Origin: Streptomyces varsoviensis
Lineage (GTDB): Bacteria; Actinomycetota; Actinomycetes; Streptomycetales; Streptomycetaceae
DNA length: 64,000 nucleotides
Assembly: GCF_000718635.1 (NCBI RefSeq)
Contig: NZ_JOBF01000016.1
Coordinates: 204,176-268,175, forward strand
Direction of reading: 5' to 3'
Shown: positions 19,438-27,384 of the stretch, piece after piece
How the letters are laid out: each line of letters starts with the position of its first letter
Position numbering within the stretch: the first letter of the stretch is position 1
Translations under genes and position numbers: made by a program
Notes under the pieces: generated by a model
Told to the model about the DNA's origin: nothing
Database searches by the model: none
Seen by the model: the letters and a program-made list of their open reading frames with translations, nothing else

Positions 19438-19467
19438 CTAGAGGTTCGGATATGAACGGACCTCTAG
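19438..19467 (-). promoter_or_regulatory. Hairpin in kdp leader touching the first ribosome site
   Basis: Perfect 8-bp inverted repeat, CTAGAGGT (19438-19445) and ACCTCTAG (19460-19467). In the kdp mRNA the 3' arm shares three bases with the TAGGAG ribosome site of the small first cistron (19435-19440), so folding could limit translation of the whole coupled kdp block. Confidence 0.5.
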
Positions 19468-19480
19468 AGGAAACCTCCGT

Positions 19481-19494
19481 TTCGGGCACCCGAA
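19481..19494. promoter_or_regulatory. Palindrome upstream of kdp (candidate operator)
   Basis: Perfect 14-bp palindrome TTCGGGCACCCGAA, 53 bp upstream of the first kdp cistron. Farther upstream the kdp strand holds two copies of GTCAACG. KdpE is the obvious candidate regulator, but I know no consensus to compare with. Confidence 0.35.
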
Positions 19495-19575
19495 TGACCC
19501 GTTGACGCCTCCCTTACGGCCATTAGCGCCTCGTTGACGTAATTCATACGCAGCCGTCCCAGACCTGCGAAAACG

Positions 19576-19616
19576 CCGATGGGCCGGACCCCTCGAAAGG
19601 GAATCCGGCCCATCGG
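19576..19616. terminator. Terminator after the DUF3710 gene
   Basis: Perfect 13-bp inverted repeat (19576-19588 and 19604-19616, arms CCGATGGGCCGGA/TCCGGCCCATCGG). The loop can form a further CCC/GGG pair. It lies about 135 bp past the DUF3710 stop and upstream of the kdp promoter, so it insulates kdp from the dut operon. Confidence 0.85.
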
Positions 19617-19751
19617 AACGTTCAAATCCGGCCGCGGAACGGCTGCCGAACGGTCGGTGAACCGCCCGTACGCGACCGCCCGTCGGCGCGGTCGCGAGCA
19701 GCGCGGCCCGAGCCCGTCAGCGCACGCGCGAGCGGCGCCGCCCCGGACCCG

Positions 19752-20528
19752 TCAGCGCACCTCGGTGATCTCCGGACCGCGCTGGAGGCGGTCCACCCCG
19801 CCCGCGAAGCGCGAGCCCTCGGCCTCCTCCTGCTGCACGCCGTCGGGCATCATCTGGGCGTCGTCCGGGAGCTTCAGGACGATCGGGTCCCGCGGCGCCA
19901 TCGGGGCGTCGCCGCGCACCACGACCGTGTCCTGGAAGATCTGCTCCAGCAGCCCCGCCGTCTCGGGCTGGACCGCGCCCTGGCCCGAGATCACCCCGCG
20001 CAGGAACCAGCGCGGCCCGTCGACGCCGACGAACCGTACGAGCTGCACGCCGTTGGTGCCGTCCGGGAGTTGTACGGGCACCTGGGCGCGCAGCTCCCAG
20101 CCGAGCGGCCCCTCGACCTCGTCGACGACGCCGCCCTGCTGCGTGATGCCGCTCGCGATCTCGTCCCGCACCTCGCGCCAGATGCCCTCGCGCTTGGGGG
20201 CGGCGAACGCCTGGAGCTGCACCGCGCTGTCCCGCAGCACCAGCGTCGCGGCGACGATGGCGTCGCCCGCGACCTCGACCCGCAGCTCCATGCCCTCGAC
20301 CCCGGGCACGAAGATGCCGCCCAGGTCCACCCGGCCCTCGCCGGGGTCCCGGACCTCGCTGATGTCCCAGGGACCGTCGGGGCGCGGCCCCGGCGGCAGA
20401 CCGGCCGGGGCCTCGGCCGAGGCGCCCTGGGCGTCCGTACCGGACTCCCCGTCCTGCTCCTCGGGGGTCACGCCGTCGTCGAGCTGGTCGACGGTCTCCT
20501 CGCTGCCCTTGCGGCGACGACCGAACAC
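19752..20528 (-). CDS. DUF3710 protein
   Basis: Actinobacterial DUF3710 protein, 258 residues, no membrane segment. A charged, disordered N-terminus (residues 1-60) precedes the conserved domain: GPWDISEVRD, RVDLGGIFVPGVEGMELRVEV, EGIWREVRDEIASGI, GPLGWELRAQVPV and VDGPRWFLRGVISGQGA. It starts with GTG one base after the dut stop and is co-transcribed with it. Function is unknown; the dut-DUF3710 pairing is common in actinobacteria. Confidence 0.92.
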   Translation of the reverse strand: MFGRRRKGSEETVDQLDDGVTPEEQDGESGTDAQGASAEAPAGLPPGPRPDGPWDISEVRDPGEGRVDLGGIFVPGVEGMELRVEVAGDAIVAATLVLRDSAVQLQAFAAPKREGIWREVRDEIASGITQQGGVVDEVEGPLGWELRAQVPVQLPDGTNGVQLVRFVGVDGPRWFLRGVISGQGAVQPETAGLLEQIFQDTVVVRGDAPMAPRDPIVLKLPDDAQMMPDGVQQEEAEGSRFAGGVDRLQRGPEITEVR

Positions 20529-20529
20529 G

Positions 20530-21045
20530 TCACTGTCCTTCCCGGTCGGCTACGACCGAAGCGAATCCATTCCCACCCGTTGCACCGCCCACGGCGGCAT
20601 GGCCGCCGGTGGACCCCAGGCCGCCCTCGGCCCGCGCCGAGCCGGGAAGCTCCGCCACCTCGTGGAAGCGCACCTTCTCGACCCGCTGGACGACCAGTTG
20701 GGCGACCCGGTCGAGCCGCTCGAACCGCACGCTCTCGCGCGGGTCCAGATTGACCACGATCACTTTGATCTCTCCACGGTACCCGGCATCAATGGTCCCC
20801 GGGGCGTTCACCATGGAGACCCCGCAGCGGGCCGCCAGGCCCGAGCGGGGGTGCACGAAGGCCGCGTACCCGTCGGGCAGCGCGACCGACACTCCGGTGG
20901 GCAGCACGGCGCGCTCGCCGGGGGCCAGCACGGCGGCCTCGGTGGTGACGAGATCGCACCCGGCGTCGCCGGGGTGCTCGTACGCGGGCACCGGGACCGC
21001 GGGGTCCACCCGGCGGATCAGCACATCGAGCGGGTCATGGGTCAC
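20530..21045 (-). CDS. dut: dUTP diphosphatase
   Basis: Trimeric dUTPase of 171 residues that hydrolyses dUTP to dUMP and pyrophosphate, keeping uracil out of DNA and feeding dTMP synthesis. All five motifs are present: AGCDLV, HPRSGLA, GTIDAGYRGEI, RVAQLVV and the C-terminal RAEGGLGSTG that closes over the site. A Gly/Ala-rich tail of about 25 residues follows motif 5. GTG 21045 overlaps the stop of the thioesterase gene (GTGA, 21042-21045). Confidence 0.96.
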   Translation of the reverse strand: MTHDPLDVLIRRVDPAVPVPAYEHPGDAGCDLVTTEAAVLAPGERAVLPTGVSVALPDGYAAFVHPRSGLAARCGVSMVNAPGTIDAGYRGEIKVIVVNLDPRESVRFERLDRVAQLVVQRVEKVRFHEVAELPGSARAEGGLGSTGGHAAVGGATGGNGFASVVADREGQ

Positions 21046-21626
21046 GGGTTCACCTCGAAAGCGCGCGCGACCTTCAACTGGTCGGGGTCGGCGAGGGCGG
21101 CGTCGATCTCGGCGGGGCGGCCGTTGTCCATGAAGTGGTCCACCTTCACCTCGATGAAGAGGGCGTCGGCGCGCACCGCGACGGGCCCGTCCGGGCCGCC
21201 GATCCGGCCGGTCGCCGTGGAGTAGATCTTGCGGTCGGCCACGGCCACGGCCTCGGCTTCGAGGTGCAGCACGGTTCCCACGGGCACGGGCCGGACGAAG
21301 TCGGTCTCCAGCCGCCCCGTCACCGCGATCACCCGCAGCAGCCAGTTCAGCGTGCCGAGCGTCTCGTCCAGCGCGCTGGCCAGCACGCCGCCGTGGGCGA
21401 GGCCGGGGGCGCCCTGGTGGGCCTCCTGGACGGTGAACTCGGCGGTGACCCGCACGCCCTCACCGGCCCGCGTCACCAGGTGCAGTCCGTGCGGCGCCCC
21501 GTCGCCGCAGCCGAAGCAGCGGTCGTAGTGCGTGCCTATGATCTCGCCGGGCGCGGGCGCGTCGGGGTGCCGCTCCGGCTTCACGGCGTCGGCCGGCGGC
21601 GTCAGCGCTGTCGTTCGTCCACTCAC
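21042..21626 (-). CDS. PaaI-type hotdog-fold thioesterase
   Basis: Hotdog-fold protein of 194 residues in the PaaI/YigI thioesterase group. The core HQGAPGLAHGGVLASALDETLG carries the HGG-x-AxxxDE active-site pattern, and FVRPVPVGTVLHLEAEAV follows. An N-terminal CFGCGDGAPHGLHL motif resembles the small Cys motif of related actinobacterial thioesterases. It should hydrolyse an acyl-CoA of unknown chain type. First gene of the thioesterase-dut-DUF3710 operon, divergent from DUF3093. Confidence 0.88.
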   Translation of the reverse strand: MSGRTTALTPPADAVKPERHPDAPAPGEIIGTHYDRCFGCGDGAPHGLHLVTRAGEGVRVTAEFTVQEAHQGAPGLAHGGVLASALDETLGTLNWLLRVIAVTGRLETDFVRPVPVGTVLHLEAEAVAVADRKIYSTATGRIGGPDGPVAVRADALFIEVKVDHFMDNGRPAEIDAALADPDQLKVARAFEVNP

Positions 21627-21685
21627 AGGGGCTGACCTTACCCGCGCGCGCGGCGGCCGGACGCTGCCGTGCCAAGCTGGAGCGC

Positions 21686-22132
21686 ATGCAGCCTTACGAA
21701 GAGCGGCTGACCGCGCCGCGCTCCTGGTGGTTCATCGCGGTCCTCGTCGGCATCGCGATGGCGCTGATCATGGTGCCGTTCGGCACGCTGCCGATCCTCG
21801 GCGGTCTGATCGGCGGCGCGGTGGTGGCGGGCGTGGTGGTGAGCTCGTACGGCTCGGCGCGCATCAGGGTGGTGGCGGGCTCGCTGGTGGCGGGGGACGC
21901 GAAGATCCCGCTGACGGCGCTGGGCACGCCCGAGCCGCTGGACGCCGAGGAGGCGCGCGCCTGGCGTTCGTACAAGGCCGATCCGCGCGCGTTCATGCTG
22001 CTGCGCAGCTACATCCCGACGGCGCTGCGGGTCGAGGTCACCGACCCGGCCGATCCGACGCCGTACGTCTACCTCTCCACGCGCTCACCGGAGCGCCTGG
22101 CGGCGGCTCTCGCGGCCGTACGCGCGTCTTAG
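21686..22132 (+). CDS. DUF3093 membrane protein
   Basis: Membrane protein of 148 residues, DUF3093. Two close hydrophobic segments (WFIAVLVGIAMALIMVPFG and ILGGLIGGAVVAGVVVSSYG) precede a cytoplasmic domain with IRVVAGSLVAGDAKIPLTALG and the terminal PYVYLSTRSPERLAAAL. The pattern resembles membrane-anchored PH-like domains. Function is unknown. It is transcribed alone, divergent from the thioesterase operon. Confidence 0.88.
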   Translation: MQPYEERLTAPRSWWFIAVLVGIAMALIMVPFGTLPILGGLIGGAVVAGVVVSSYGSARIRVVAGSLVAGDAKIPLTALGTPEPLDAEEARAWRSYKADPRAFMLLRSYIPTALRVEVTDPADPTPYVYLSTRSPERLAAALAAVRAS

Positions 22133-22231
22133 GCCCGATTCCCGGCCCGGGCGGCCGTACGTGCGTCCTGGGCCCATTCCTTCGACGCGGGACTGCCGAT
22201 CGCGGCGCCGCCGAAGCGGGGGCGCGGCCTC

Positions 22232-23092
22232 TCAGGCGCGGGGGCCGGGCGGCAGCTCGCGGCCGGTGTCGTGGCCGGGGGGCGGCGGCAGTTCGCGGCC
22301 GGCCTCGGAGGGCGGGAGCGCGTCCCAGGGGATCTGCTTGCTCCGCAGGTCCTTGCGGACCTTCGCGGCGAGCTTGCGGGTGTCGCGCCGGTTGAGCACG
22401 GCGCCGACGGCCGCGCCGACCATGAAGGGCGCGAGGTTCGGCAGATTGCGGAACGTGCGCTTGAGGATCTGCTGCCGCAGCTCGCGCTTGAGCTGTCCGC
22501 CCAGCGCGGCGTTGACGGTGGTGGGGGCCGTGATGTCGATGCCGCGCTCGTCGGCCCAGGCGCCGAGGTAGGCGACGGCCCGCTGCCGGGCGGTGCCGGG
22601 GGCCCGCAGGCCGTAGACCTCGTGCAGCTCGGCGATCAGTTTGAACTCGACGGCGGCGACGCCGACGATCTCGGTCGCCAGCTCGGCGGGCATCGCGGGC
22701 GGCACGGGCAGCATGGCCGCCGCGCCGATGCCGGCGCCGACGGTGGAGGTGCCGTTCGCCGCGCCGGCCACCAGTTTGTCCGCGAGCTGCTCCGGGCCGA
22801 GGCCCGGGAACTGCGCGCGCAGCGTGGCGAGGTCGCGCACCGGGATGCGCGGGGCGTTGTTGATGATGCGGTCGGCGATGGCGGTCAGGCCCGCCTTGGC
22901 GCCCTGTCCGCCCCGCTTGGCGCCGATCTTCGCGCCGCGGCCCACGGCGGCCGCGAGCGAGGCCGTGCGGCCTCGCTCGTCGTGCTCGTCGTTCTGGGCC
23001 ATGACGCGCTGCAAGGCGGCGTCCTCGGTCAGCTCGGGGGTCAGGTCGGGCTGCCGGGAGCGCCGCTTCCGGAACGGGGACGAGCCTGCCAT
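22232..23092 (-). CDS. Hypothetical Gly/Ala-rich protein
   Basis: Protein of 286 residues that I do not recognise by name, though it resembles a conserved streptomycete protein at this locus. The N-terminus is basic (KRRSRQPDLT), the middle has long weakly hydrophobic helices (TVGAGIGAAAMLPVPPAMPAELATEIVGVAAVEFKLIAELHEVYG) as in EcsC-like peripheral membrane proteins, and the C-terminus is Pro-rich. Start ATG 23092 is chosen because homologues begin near MAGSS; the frame is open farther but that part overlaps the DUF4193 gene. It lies 14 bp downstream of DUF4193 and is probably co-transcribed. Confidence 0.8.
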   Translation of the reverse strand: MAGSSPFRKRRSRQPDLTPELTEDAALQRVMAQNDEHDERGRTASLAAAVGRGAKIGAKRGGQGAKAGLTAIADRIINNAPRIPVRDLATLRAQFPGLGPEQLADKLVAGAANGTSTVGAGIGAAAMLPVPPAMPAELATEIVGVAAVEFKLIAELHEVYGLRAPGTARQRAVAYLGAWADERGIDITAPTTVNAALGGQLKRELRQQILKRTFRNLPNLAPFMVGAAVGAVLNRRDTRKLAAKVRKDLRSKQIPWDALPPSEAGRELPPPPGHDTGRELPPGPRA

Positions 23093-23106
23093 CGCAGACC
23101 CGTCCC

Positions 23107-23406
23107 TCAGGCCGCGCAGTCGCGGCAGATCGGCTGGCCGTTCTTCTCCGCGGCGAGCTGGCTGCGGTGGTGCACGAGGAAGCACTCCATGCAGGTGAAC
23201 TCGTCGGCCTGCCGGGGCAGCACCCGGACGGACAGCTCCTCGTTGGAGAGGTCCGCGCCGGGCAGTTCGAGGCCCTCGGCCTGGTCGAATTCGTCGACGT
23301 CGACGGTGGACGCCGACTTGTCGTTCCGCCGGGCCTTCAGTTCCTCGATGCTGTCCTCGTTGACGTCATCGTCGGTCTTGCGTGGGGTGTCGTAATCCGT
23401 TGCCAT
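23107..23406 (-). CDS. DUF4193 zinc-ribbon-like protein
   Basis: Acidic 99-residue protein of the actinobacterial DUF4193 family. The N-terminal two thirds are charged and probably flexible (DYDTPRKTDDDVNEDSIEELK). The C-terminus holds a four-cysteine cluster, FTCMECFLVHHRSQL ... ICRDC, of zinc-ribbon type. Homologues are abundant small proteins of unknown role, perhaps in transcription or protein interaction. GGGGGAG lies seven bases before ATG 23406. Confidence 0.92.
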   Translation of the reverse strand: MATDYDTPRKTDDDVNEDSIEELKARRNDKSASTVDVDEFDQAEGLELPGADLSNEELSVRVLPRQADEFTCMECFLVHHRSQLAAEKNGQPICRDCAA

Positions 23407-23810
23407 GTCGCTCTCCCCCTCTGGGTGTCTGCGGTGTCTCAGCGCACGTAACGCGTGAGAGGCCGGACTTGTGCCCGACCTGAGGCGGAGATTTTGCCTC
23501 ACATCAAGGTCTGTTACTCAATCGACACCCAACCGCACCCCTGAAGAGGTGATCGGGTTGGGTGGCGATCGGGACCGTACACGGTCCGAAAGTCGCACTG
23601 TCACGCGCCATCACGAGTACTTCCCGTGATCAAGACCCCTGGAAACCCGGATTATCCCGGCCTTCCAGCGGCTTTTCCGATCACGGAGAGTGGATGGCCA
23701 GAAGTTTGCCCATGTGATCGATCACACATGATCACGGCGTCGGCGGACCGTGAAAATTCCGCCCAAAGCGAACTCCTGCGAGAAGGTCTCAGAGCCTGTG
23801 ACACAGGCTC
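23407..23810. promoter_or_regulatory. Spacer with clustered GATCAC palindromes
   Basis: 404 bp without a gene, between cutS (ending at 23811) and DUF4193 (starting at 23406), both leftward. It is locally AT-richer than its surroundings. A perfect 14-bp palindrome, TGTGATCGATCACA, sits at 23713-23726. Further GATCA(C)/GTGATC half sites flank it (near 23550, 23625, 23680 and 23730). This is the expected promoter region of DUF4193 and may bind a dimeric regulator. Confidence 0.45.
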
Positions 23811-25052
23811 TCAGGCCGGGAGCACGACGCGCATCACGAGACCACCGCCTTCCCGGGGCTCCGCGGTGATCCGGCCGCCGTGCGCGCGGGCCACCGAGCG
23901 CACGATGGAGAGGCCGAGGCCGACGCCCTTGTCGCTGCCCGTGCGCTCCGTACGGAGCCGCCTGAAGGGCTCGAAGATGTTGTCCACCTCGTACGCCGGG
24001 ACGACCGGCCCGGTGTTCTCCACGACCAGTACGGCCTGGCCGCGCTGGCTCTCGGTGGTGACCCGCACCCAGCCGTCAGGGGTGTTGTAGCGCACCGCGT
24101 TCTGCACCAGGTTCAGCGCGATCCGCTCCAGCAGCACCCCGTTGCCCTGGACGACGGCGGGCTGCCGCTCGCCCGTCAGCTCCACGCCCTTGGCCTGGGC
24201 CTCCGCCCGGGTCTGATCGACGGCCTGGGTGGCCACCTCGGCGAGGTCCACGGGCTTGCGGTCCACCAGCTCGTTGTCGCTGCGCGCGAGGAGCAGCAGC
24301 CCCTCCACGAGCTGTTCGCTGCGCTCATTGGTCGCCAGCAGCGTCTTGCCGAGCTGCTGGAGCTCCGGGGAGGCCCCCGGGTCGGAGAGGTGCACCTCCA
24401 GCAGCGTGCGGTTGATCGCCAGCGGGGTGCGCAGTTCGTGGGAGGCGTTCGCCACGAAGCGCTGCTGCGCGGTGAAGGACCGCTCCAGGCGGTCGAGCAT
24501 CTCGTCGAAGGTGTCGGACAGCTCCTTCAACTCGTCGTCCGGGCCGCCCAGTTCGATGCGCCGGCTCAGGTCCGTACCGGCCACTCGGCGGGCCGTGCGG
24601 GTCATCTTGCCCAGCGGGGAGAGCACCCGGCCGGCCATCGCGTAGCCGAAGGCGAACGCGACCACGCTCAGCCCCAGCAGGGCCAGCAGGGAGCGGCGCA
24701 GCAGGCCGTTGAGGGCGAGCCGGCGCTGGTCCTGCATGCAGTTGTAGAGGACCTCGTTGAACTGGTCCGTCTTGAGGTTGCCGGAGATGCCCGGGCAGGT
24801 GTCGTTGGTCGACTGCACGCTGCCGCCCAGCAGCTTGAACGGCAGCTCGTTGCCGACGTGCAGGGCCTGGGCCGCCAGCAGGTAGATGATCGTGAGCAGC
24901 ACGATGCCGGCCATCAGGAACATCCCGCCGTAGAGCAGGGTGAGCCGTATCCGGATGGTCGGGCGGAACCACGGGAAGGGGCGCACGACGGGCTGCCGCG
25001 GGTCCCACGCGGGTTTCGGCGGCGCCGTGGGCGGGGCTGGGGTCGAGGCCAT
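23811..25052 (-). CDS. cutS: CutS sensor histidine kinase
   Basis: Membrane histidine kinase of 413 residues. Two membrane helices (near residues 38-60 and 155-180) flank a short extracytoplasmic sensor domain holding two cysteines, C86 and C105. A HAMP linker, the dimerization helix with VANASHELRTPLA, and a HATPase domain (NLVQNAVRYNTPD, GVGLGLSIVRSVARAHGG) follow. This matches CutS, whose paired cysteines are thought to report extracytoplasmic redox or secretion stress. It lies six bases downstream of cutR. Confidence 0.94.
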   Translation of the reverse strand: MASTPAPPTAPPKPAWDPRQPVVRPFPWFRPTIRIRLTLLYGGMFLMAGIVLLTIIYLLAAQALHVGNELPFKLLGGSVQSTNDTCPGISGNLKTDQFNEVLYNCMQDQRRLALNGLLRRSLLALLGLSVVAFAFGYAMAGRVLSPLGKMTRTARRVAGTDLSRRIELGGPDDELKELSDTFDEMLDRLERSFTAQQRFVANASHELRTPLAINRTLLEVHLSDPGASPELQQLGKTLLATNERSEQLVEGLLLLARSDNELVDRKPVDLAEVATQAVDQTRAEAQAKGVELTGERQPAVVQGNGVLLERIALNLVQNAVRYNTPDGWVRVTTESQRGQAVLVVENTGPVVPAYEVDNIFEPFRRLRTERTGSDKGVGLGLSIVRSVARAHGGRITAEPREGGGLVMRVVLPA

Positions 25053-25058
25053 GCGGGG

Positions 25059-25712
25059 TCAGATCCGGTATCCGGAGCCGGGCACGGTGACGATCACGGC
25101 GGGCTCGCCGAGCTTGCGGCGGAGCGTCATGACCGTCACCCGGACGACGTTGGTGAACGGGTCGGTGTTCTCGTCCCAGGCCTTCTCCAGGAGCTGCTCG
25201 GCCGAGACCACGGCTCCCTCGCTGCGCATCAGCACCTCCAGGACCGCGAACTCCTTCGGCGCGAGCTGCACCTCCTTGCCGTCCCGGAAGACCTCGCGGC
25301 GGTTCGGGTCGAGCTTGATCCCCGCCCGCTCCAGGACCGGCGGCAGCGCGACGGTCGTACGGCGCCCCAGCGCCCGTACGCGCGCGGTCAGCTCGCTGAA
25401 CGCGAACGGCTTGGGCAGATAGTCGTCCGCCCCGATCTCCAGGCCCTCCACCCGGTCGCTGACGTCGCCGGAGGCGGTCAGCATGAGCACCCGGGTGGGC
25501 ATGCCCAGCTCGACGATCTTGCGGCAGACGTCGTCGCCGTGGACGACGGGGAGGTCGCGGTCGAGGACCACGACGTCGTAGTCGTTGACGGCGATGCGCT
25601 CCAGGGCCGCGGCACCGTCGTACACGACGTCGACGGCCATGGCCTCCCGGCGCAATCCGGTGGCTACCGCATCGGCGAGCAGTTGCTCGTCCTCGACGAC
25701 GAGTACGCGCAC
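25059..25712 (-). CDS. cutR: CutR response regulator
   Basis: OmpR-family response regulator of 217 residues with phosphoacceptor D51 (VVLDRDLPVVHGDD) and the Lys of YLPKPFAFSEL. The DNA-binding domain has LAPKEFAVLEVLMRSEGAVVSAEQLLEKAW and the recognition helix NVVRVTVMTLRRKLG. GTG 25712 gives MRVLVVEDEQLLADA, the known CutR N-terminus; the extra residues of the longer frame look like leader sequence. Partner of CutS. Confidence 0.95.
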   Translation of the reverse strand: MRVLVVEDEQLLADAVATGLRREAMAVDVVYDGAAALERIAVNDYDVVVLDRDLPVVHGDDVCRKIVELGMPTRVLMLTASGDVSDRVEGLEIGADDYLPKPFAFSELTARVRALGRRTTVALPPVLERAGIKLDPNRREVFRDGKEVQLAPKEFAVLEVLMRSEGAVVSAEQLLEKAWDENTDPFTNVVRVTVMTLRRKLGEPAVIVTVPGSGYRI

Positions 25713-26118
25713 GGCGCTGTCCTTCCGTTCGGCCCCTTTTTGGGCAGGCTGCCAGGCTGTTGGCCACTCCATCCTGCCCCCAAGCCCGATAAACCGGCTG
25801 TAAGGGGGGCGAGCGGGCGTTCACGTCCGGTGGTTCCGGGGCCCGCCGCCTCCGCGACGCCCGCGCGCCGTCCGCGCGACGCCTCCCCGACGCCGCCGCG
25901 ACGCGTCCGCGGTGTGTCCTCGACGCGTCCTCGAAGATGCCTGGATTCAACGAGCCCCCCGAGGTTTCCCTTCGAGCGGGGTTGGGGAGGACGACTTCAC
26001 ACACCCGCGATCACGCCCTGACTGTGGCGCGCCACACCTGTCGCCGCTCAGGGGCCACGCACGTGATCGAACCGTCGGCACACCCCCGTGCCATCGACCC
26101 ATGCCGAGGGGGCGCATC
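25713..26118. promoter_or_regulatory. Divergent spacer between cutR and small conserved gene
   Basis: 406 bp without a convincing gene. The part nearest cutR contains GGCAGGCTGCCAGGCTG-type repeats and should hold the cutRS promoter. The middle is rich in GCGACGC repeats. The last 100 bp, with several ATCAC/GATC motifs, should drive the small gene at 26119. No box could be assigned with confidence. Confidence 0.35.
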
Positions 26119-26286
26119 ATGGACGCGTTTACCGCTGGAATTCTGCAGCGTATAGAGAGCACTCAGACCGATCTCGACCAGGCCCGCGAAGCAGGCGACG
26201 ACTTCCTCGTCGAGGTCGAGCTGGCAGAACTGGACGACCTGCGCCGCCTGGCCGCCGAGCACGGCGTCGAGGTCACCGCCGCCTGA
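26119..26286 (+). CDS. 55-residue conserved small acidic protein
   Basis: Small cytoplasmic protein, MDAFTAGILQRIESTQTDLD followed by an acidic helix with EVELAELDDLRRLAAEHGVEV. It is entirely helical in appearance, probably a coiled-coil hairpin. GAGGGGG precedes the ATG at 26119 by six bases. Near-identical short proteins occur, as I recall, at this position in other streptomycetes; no function is known. A strong terminator follows, so it is its own short transcript. Confidence 0.8.
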   Translation: MDAFTAGILQRIESTQTDLDQAREAGDDFLVEVELAELDDLRRLAAEHGVEVTAA

Positions 26287-26335
26287 GCCACCGCCCTGCC
26301 ACAGGGCCCGGCTCGCCCGGCACCGCCCACACCAC

Positions 26336-26373
26336 GAAGCGCCCCCGCACCGGATTCGGTGCGGGGGTGCTTC
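26336..26373 (+). terminator. Terminator after the 55-residue protein gene
   Basis: 17-bp stem (26336-26352 and 26357-26373) with one G-U pair and a GATT loop, 50 bp after the stop codon. Confidence 0.9.
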
Positions 26374-26527
26374 GCTGTCCGTCCCGCCCCCCGTACGGCC
26401 ATACGGGCGTCCATACGGCCATACGCCGCCCTGCCGGGCAGCGGTCGGCCCCCCGGGGGCGGTGGAGGCTCCGCGGGGCGTGAGGCGGCTCGTACGCCGT
26501 GTGGAGGCCGCTGCGGCGGGGGTGGTG

Positions 26528-27331
26528 TCAGTCGTGCCAGGCGCCCAAATTGTCGAGGAGTTCCTGGAGGGGTTCGAAGAGGCCGGGCGGGGCGGCGACG
26601 GCGAGTTCTCCGGAGAGGGGGTCGCCGGGGCGGCCGCCGGTGCGGGCGCCCGCTTCGCGGGCTATGAGGGCGCCGGCCGCGAAGTCCCAGGGGTTCAGGC
26701 CGCGCTCGTAATAGCCGTCGAGGCGGCCGCAGGCCACGTCGCACAGGTCGATGGCGGCCGAACCGGCGCGCCGGATGTCGCGCACCCGCGGCAGCAGGGC
26801 GCGGACCACCTCGGCCTGGGCGGCCCGGCGCTCGGTGAGGTAGCCGAAGCCCGTGCCGATCAGGGCCTGGTCGAAGGCGGGGGCGGGGCGGCAGCGGACC
26901 CGCTCGCCGGCGGCGTACGCGCCCTCGTCGAGGACCGCGTGGTAGGTCTCGCCGCGCATCGGGGCCGCGACGACGCCGACCACCGCCTCGCCGTGCAGCT
27001 CGGCGGCGATGGAGACGGACCAGGAGGGCAGGCCGTACAGGTAGTTCACGGTGCCGTCGATCGGGTCGATGACCCAGCGCACGCCGCTGCTGCCGGCCGT
27101 ACTGGCGCCCTCCTCGCCCAGCAGCCCGTCATCGGGGCGCTCCTCGGCGAGGAAGTCGGTGATCAGCTTCTCGGCGGCGATGTCCATCTCGGTGACGACG
27201 TCGATGGAGCTGGTCTTCGTGGCGGCCACGCCGAGGTCGGCGGGGCGGCCGTCGCGCAGCAGCTCGCCGGCCCGGCGGGCCGCTTCGAGCGCGACGGCGA
27301 GAAGCTCGTCCTTGAGGGGGCGGTCGGTCAC
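26528..27331 (-). CDS. Inositol monophosphatase family protein
   Basis: Mg-dependent phosphatase of 267 residues in the IMPase/FBPase superfamily. Metal-site motifs are complete: GEEGAS, WVIDPIDGTVNYLYG and GLNPWDFAAGALIAREAGA. Likely substrates are inositol phosphates or another small sugar phosphate; the sequence does not decide. GTG 27331 has AGGAG four bases upstream and is preferred to an earlier in-frame start. It lies 53 bp downstream of the ferrochelatase gene on the same strand. Confidence 0.92.
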   Translation of the reverse strand: MTDRPLKDELLAVALEAARRAGELLRDGRPADLGVAATKTSSIDVVTEMDIAAEKLITDFLAEERPDDGLLGEEGASTAGSSGVRWVIDPIDGTVNYLYGLPSWSVSIAAELHGEAVVGVVAAPMRGETYHAVLDEGAYAAGERVRCRPAPAFDQALIGTGFGYLTERRAAQAEVVRALLPRVRDIRRAGSAAIDLCDVACGRLDGYYERGLNPWDFAAGALIAREAGARTGGRPGDPLSGELAVAAPPGLFEPLQELLDNLGAWHD

Positions 27332-27384
27332 GGCACTCCTAGGTCGTGCGGTTCCAGAGCGGGTGGTGCGGCGGGGTGCGCTGG

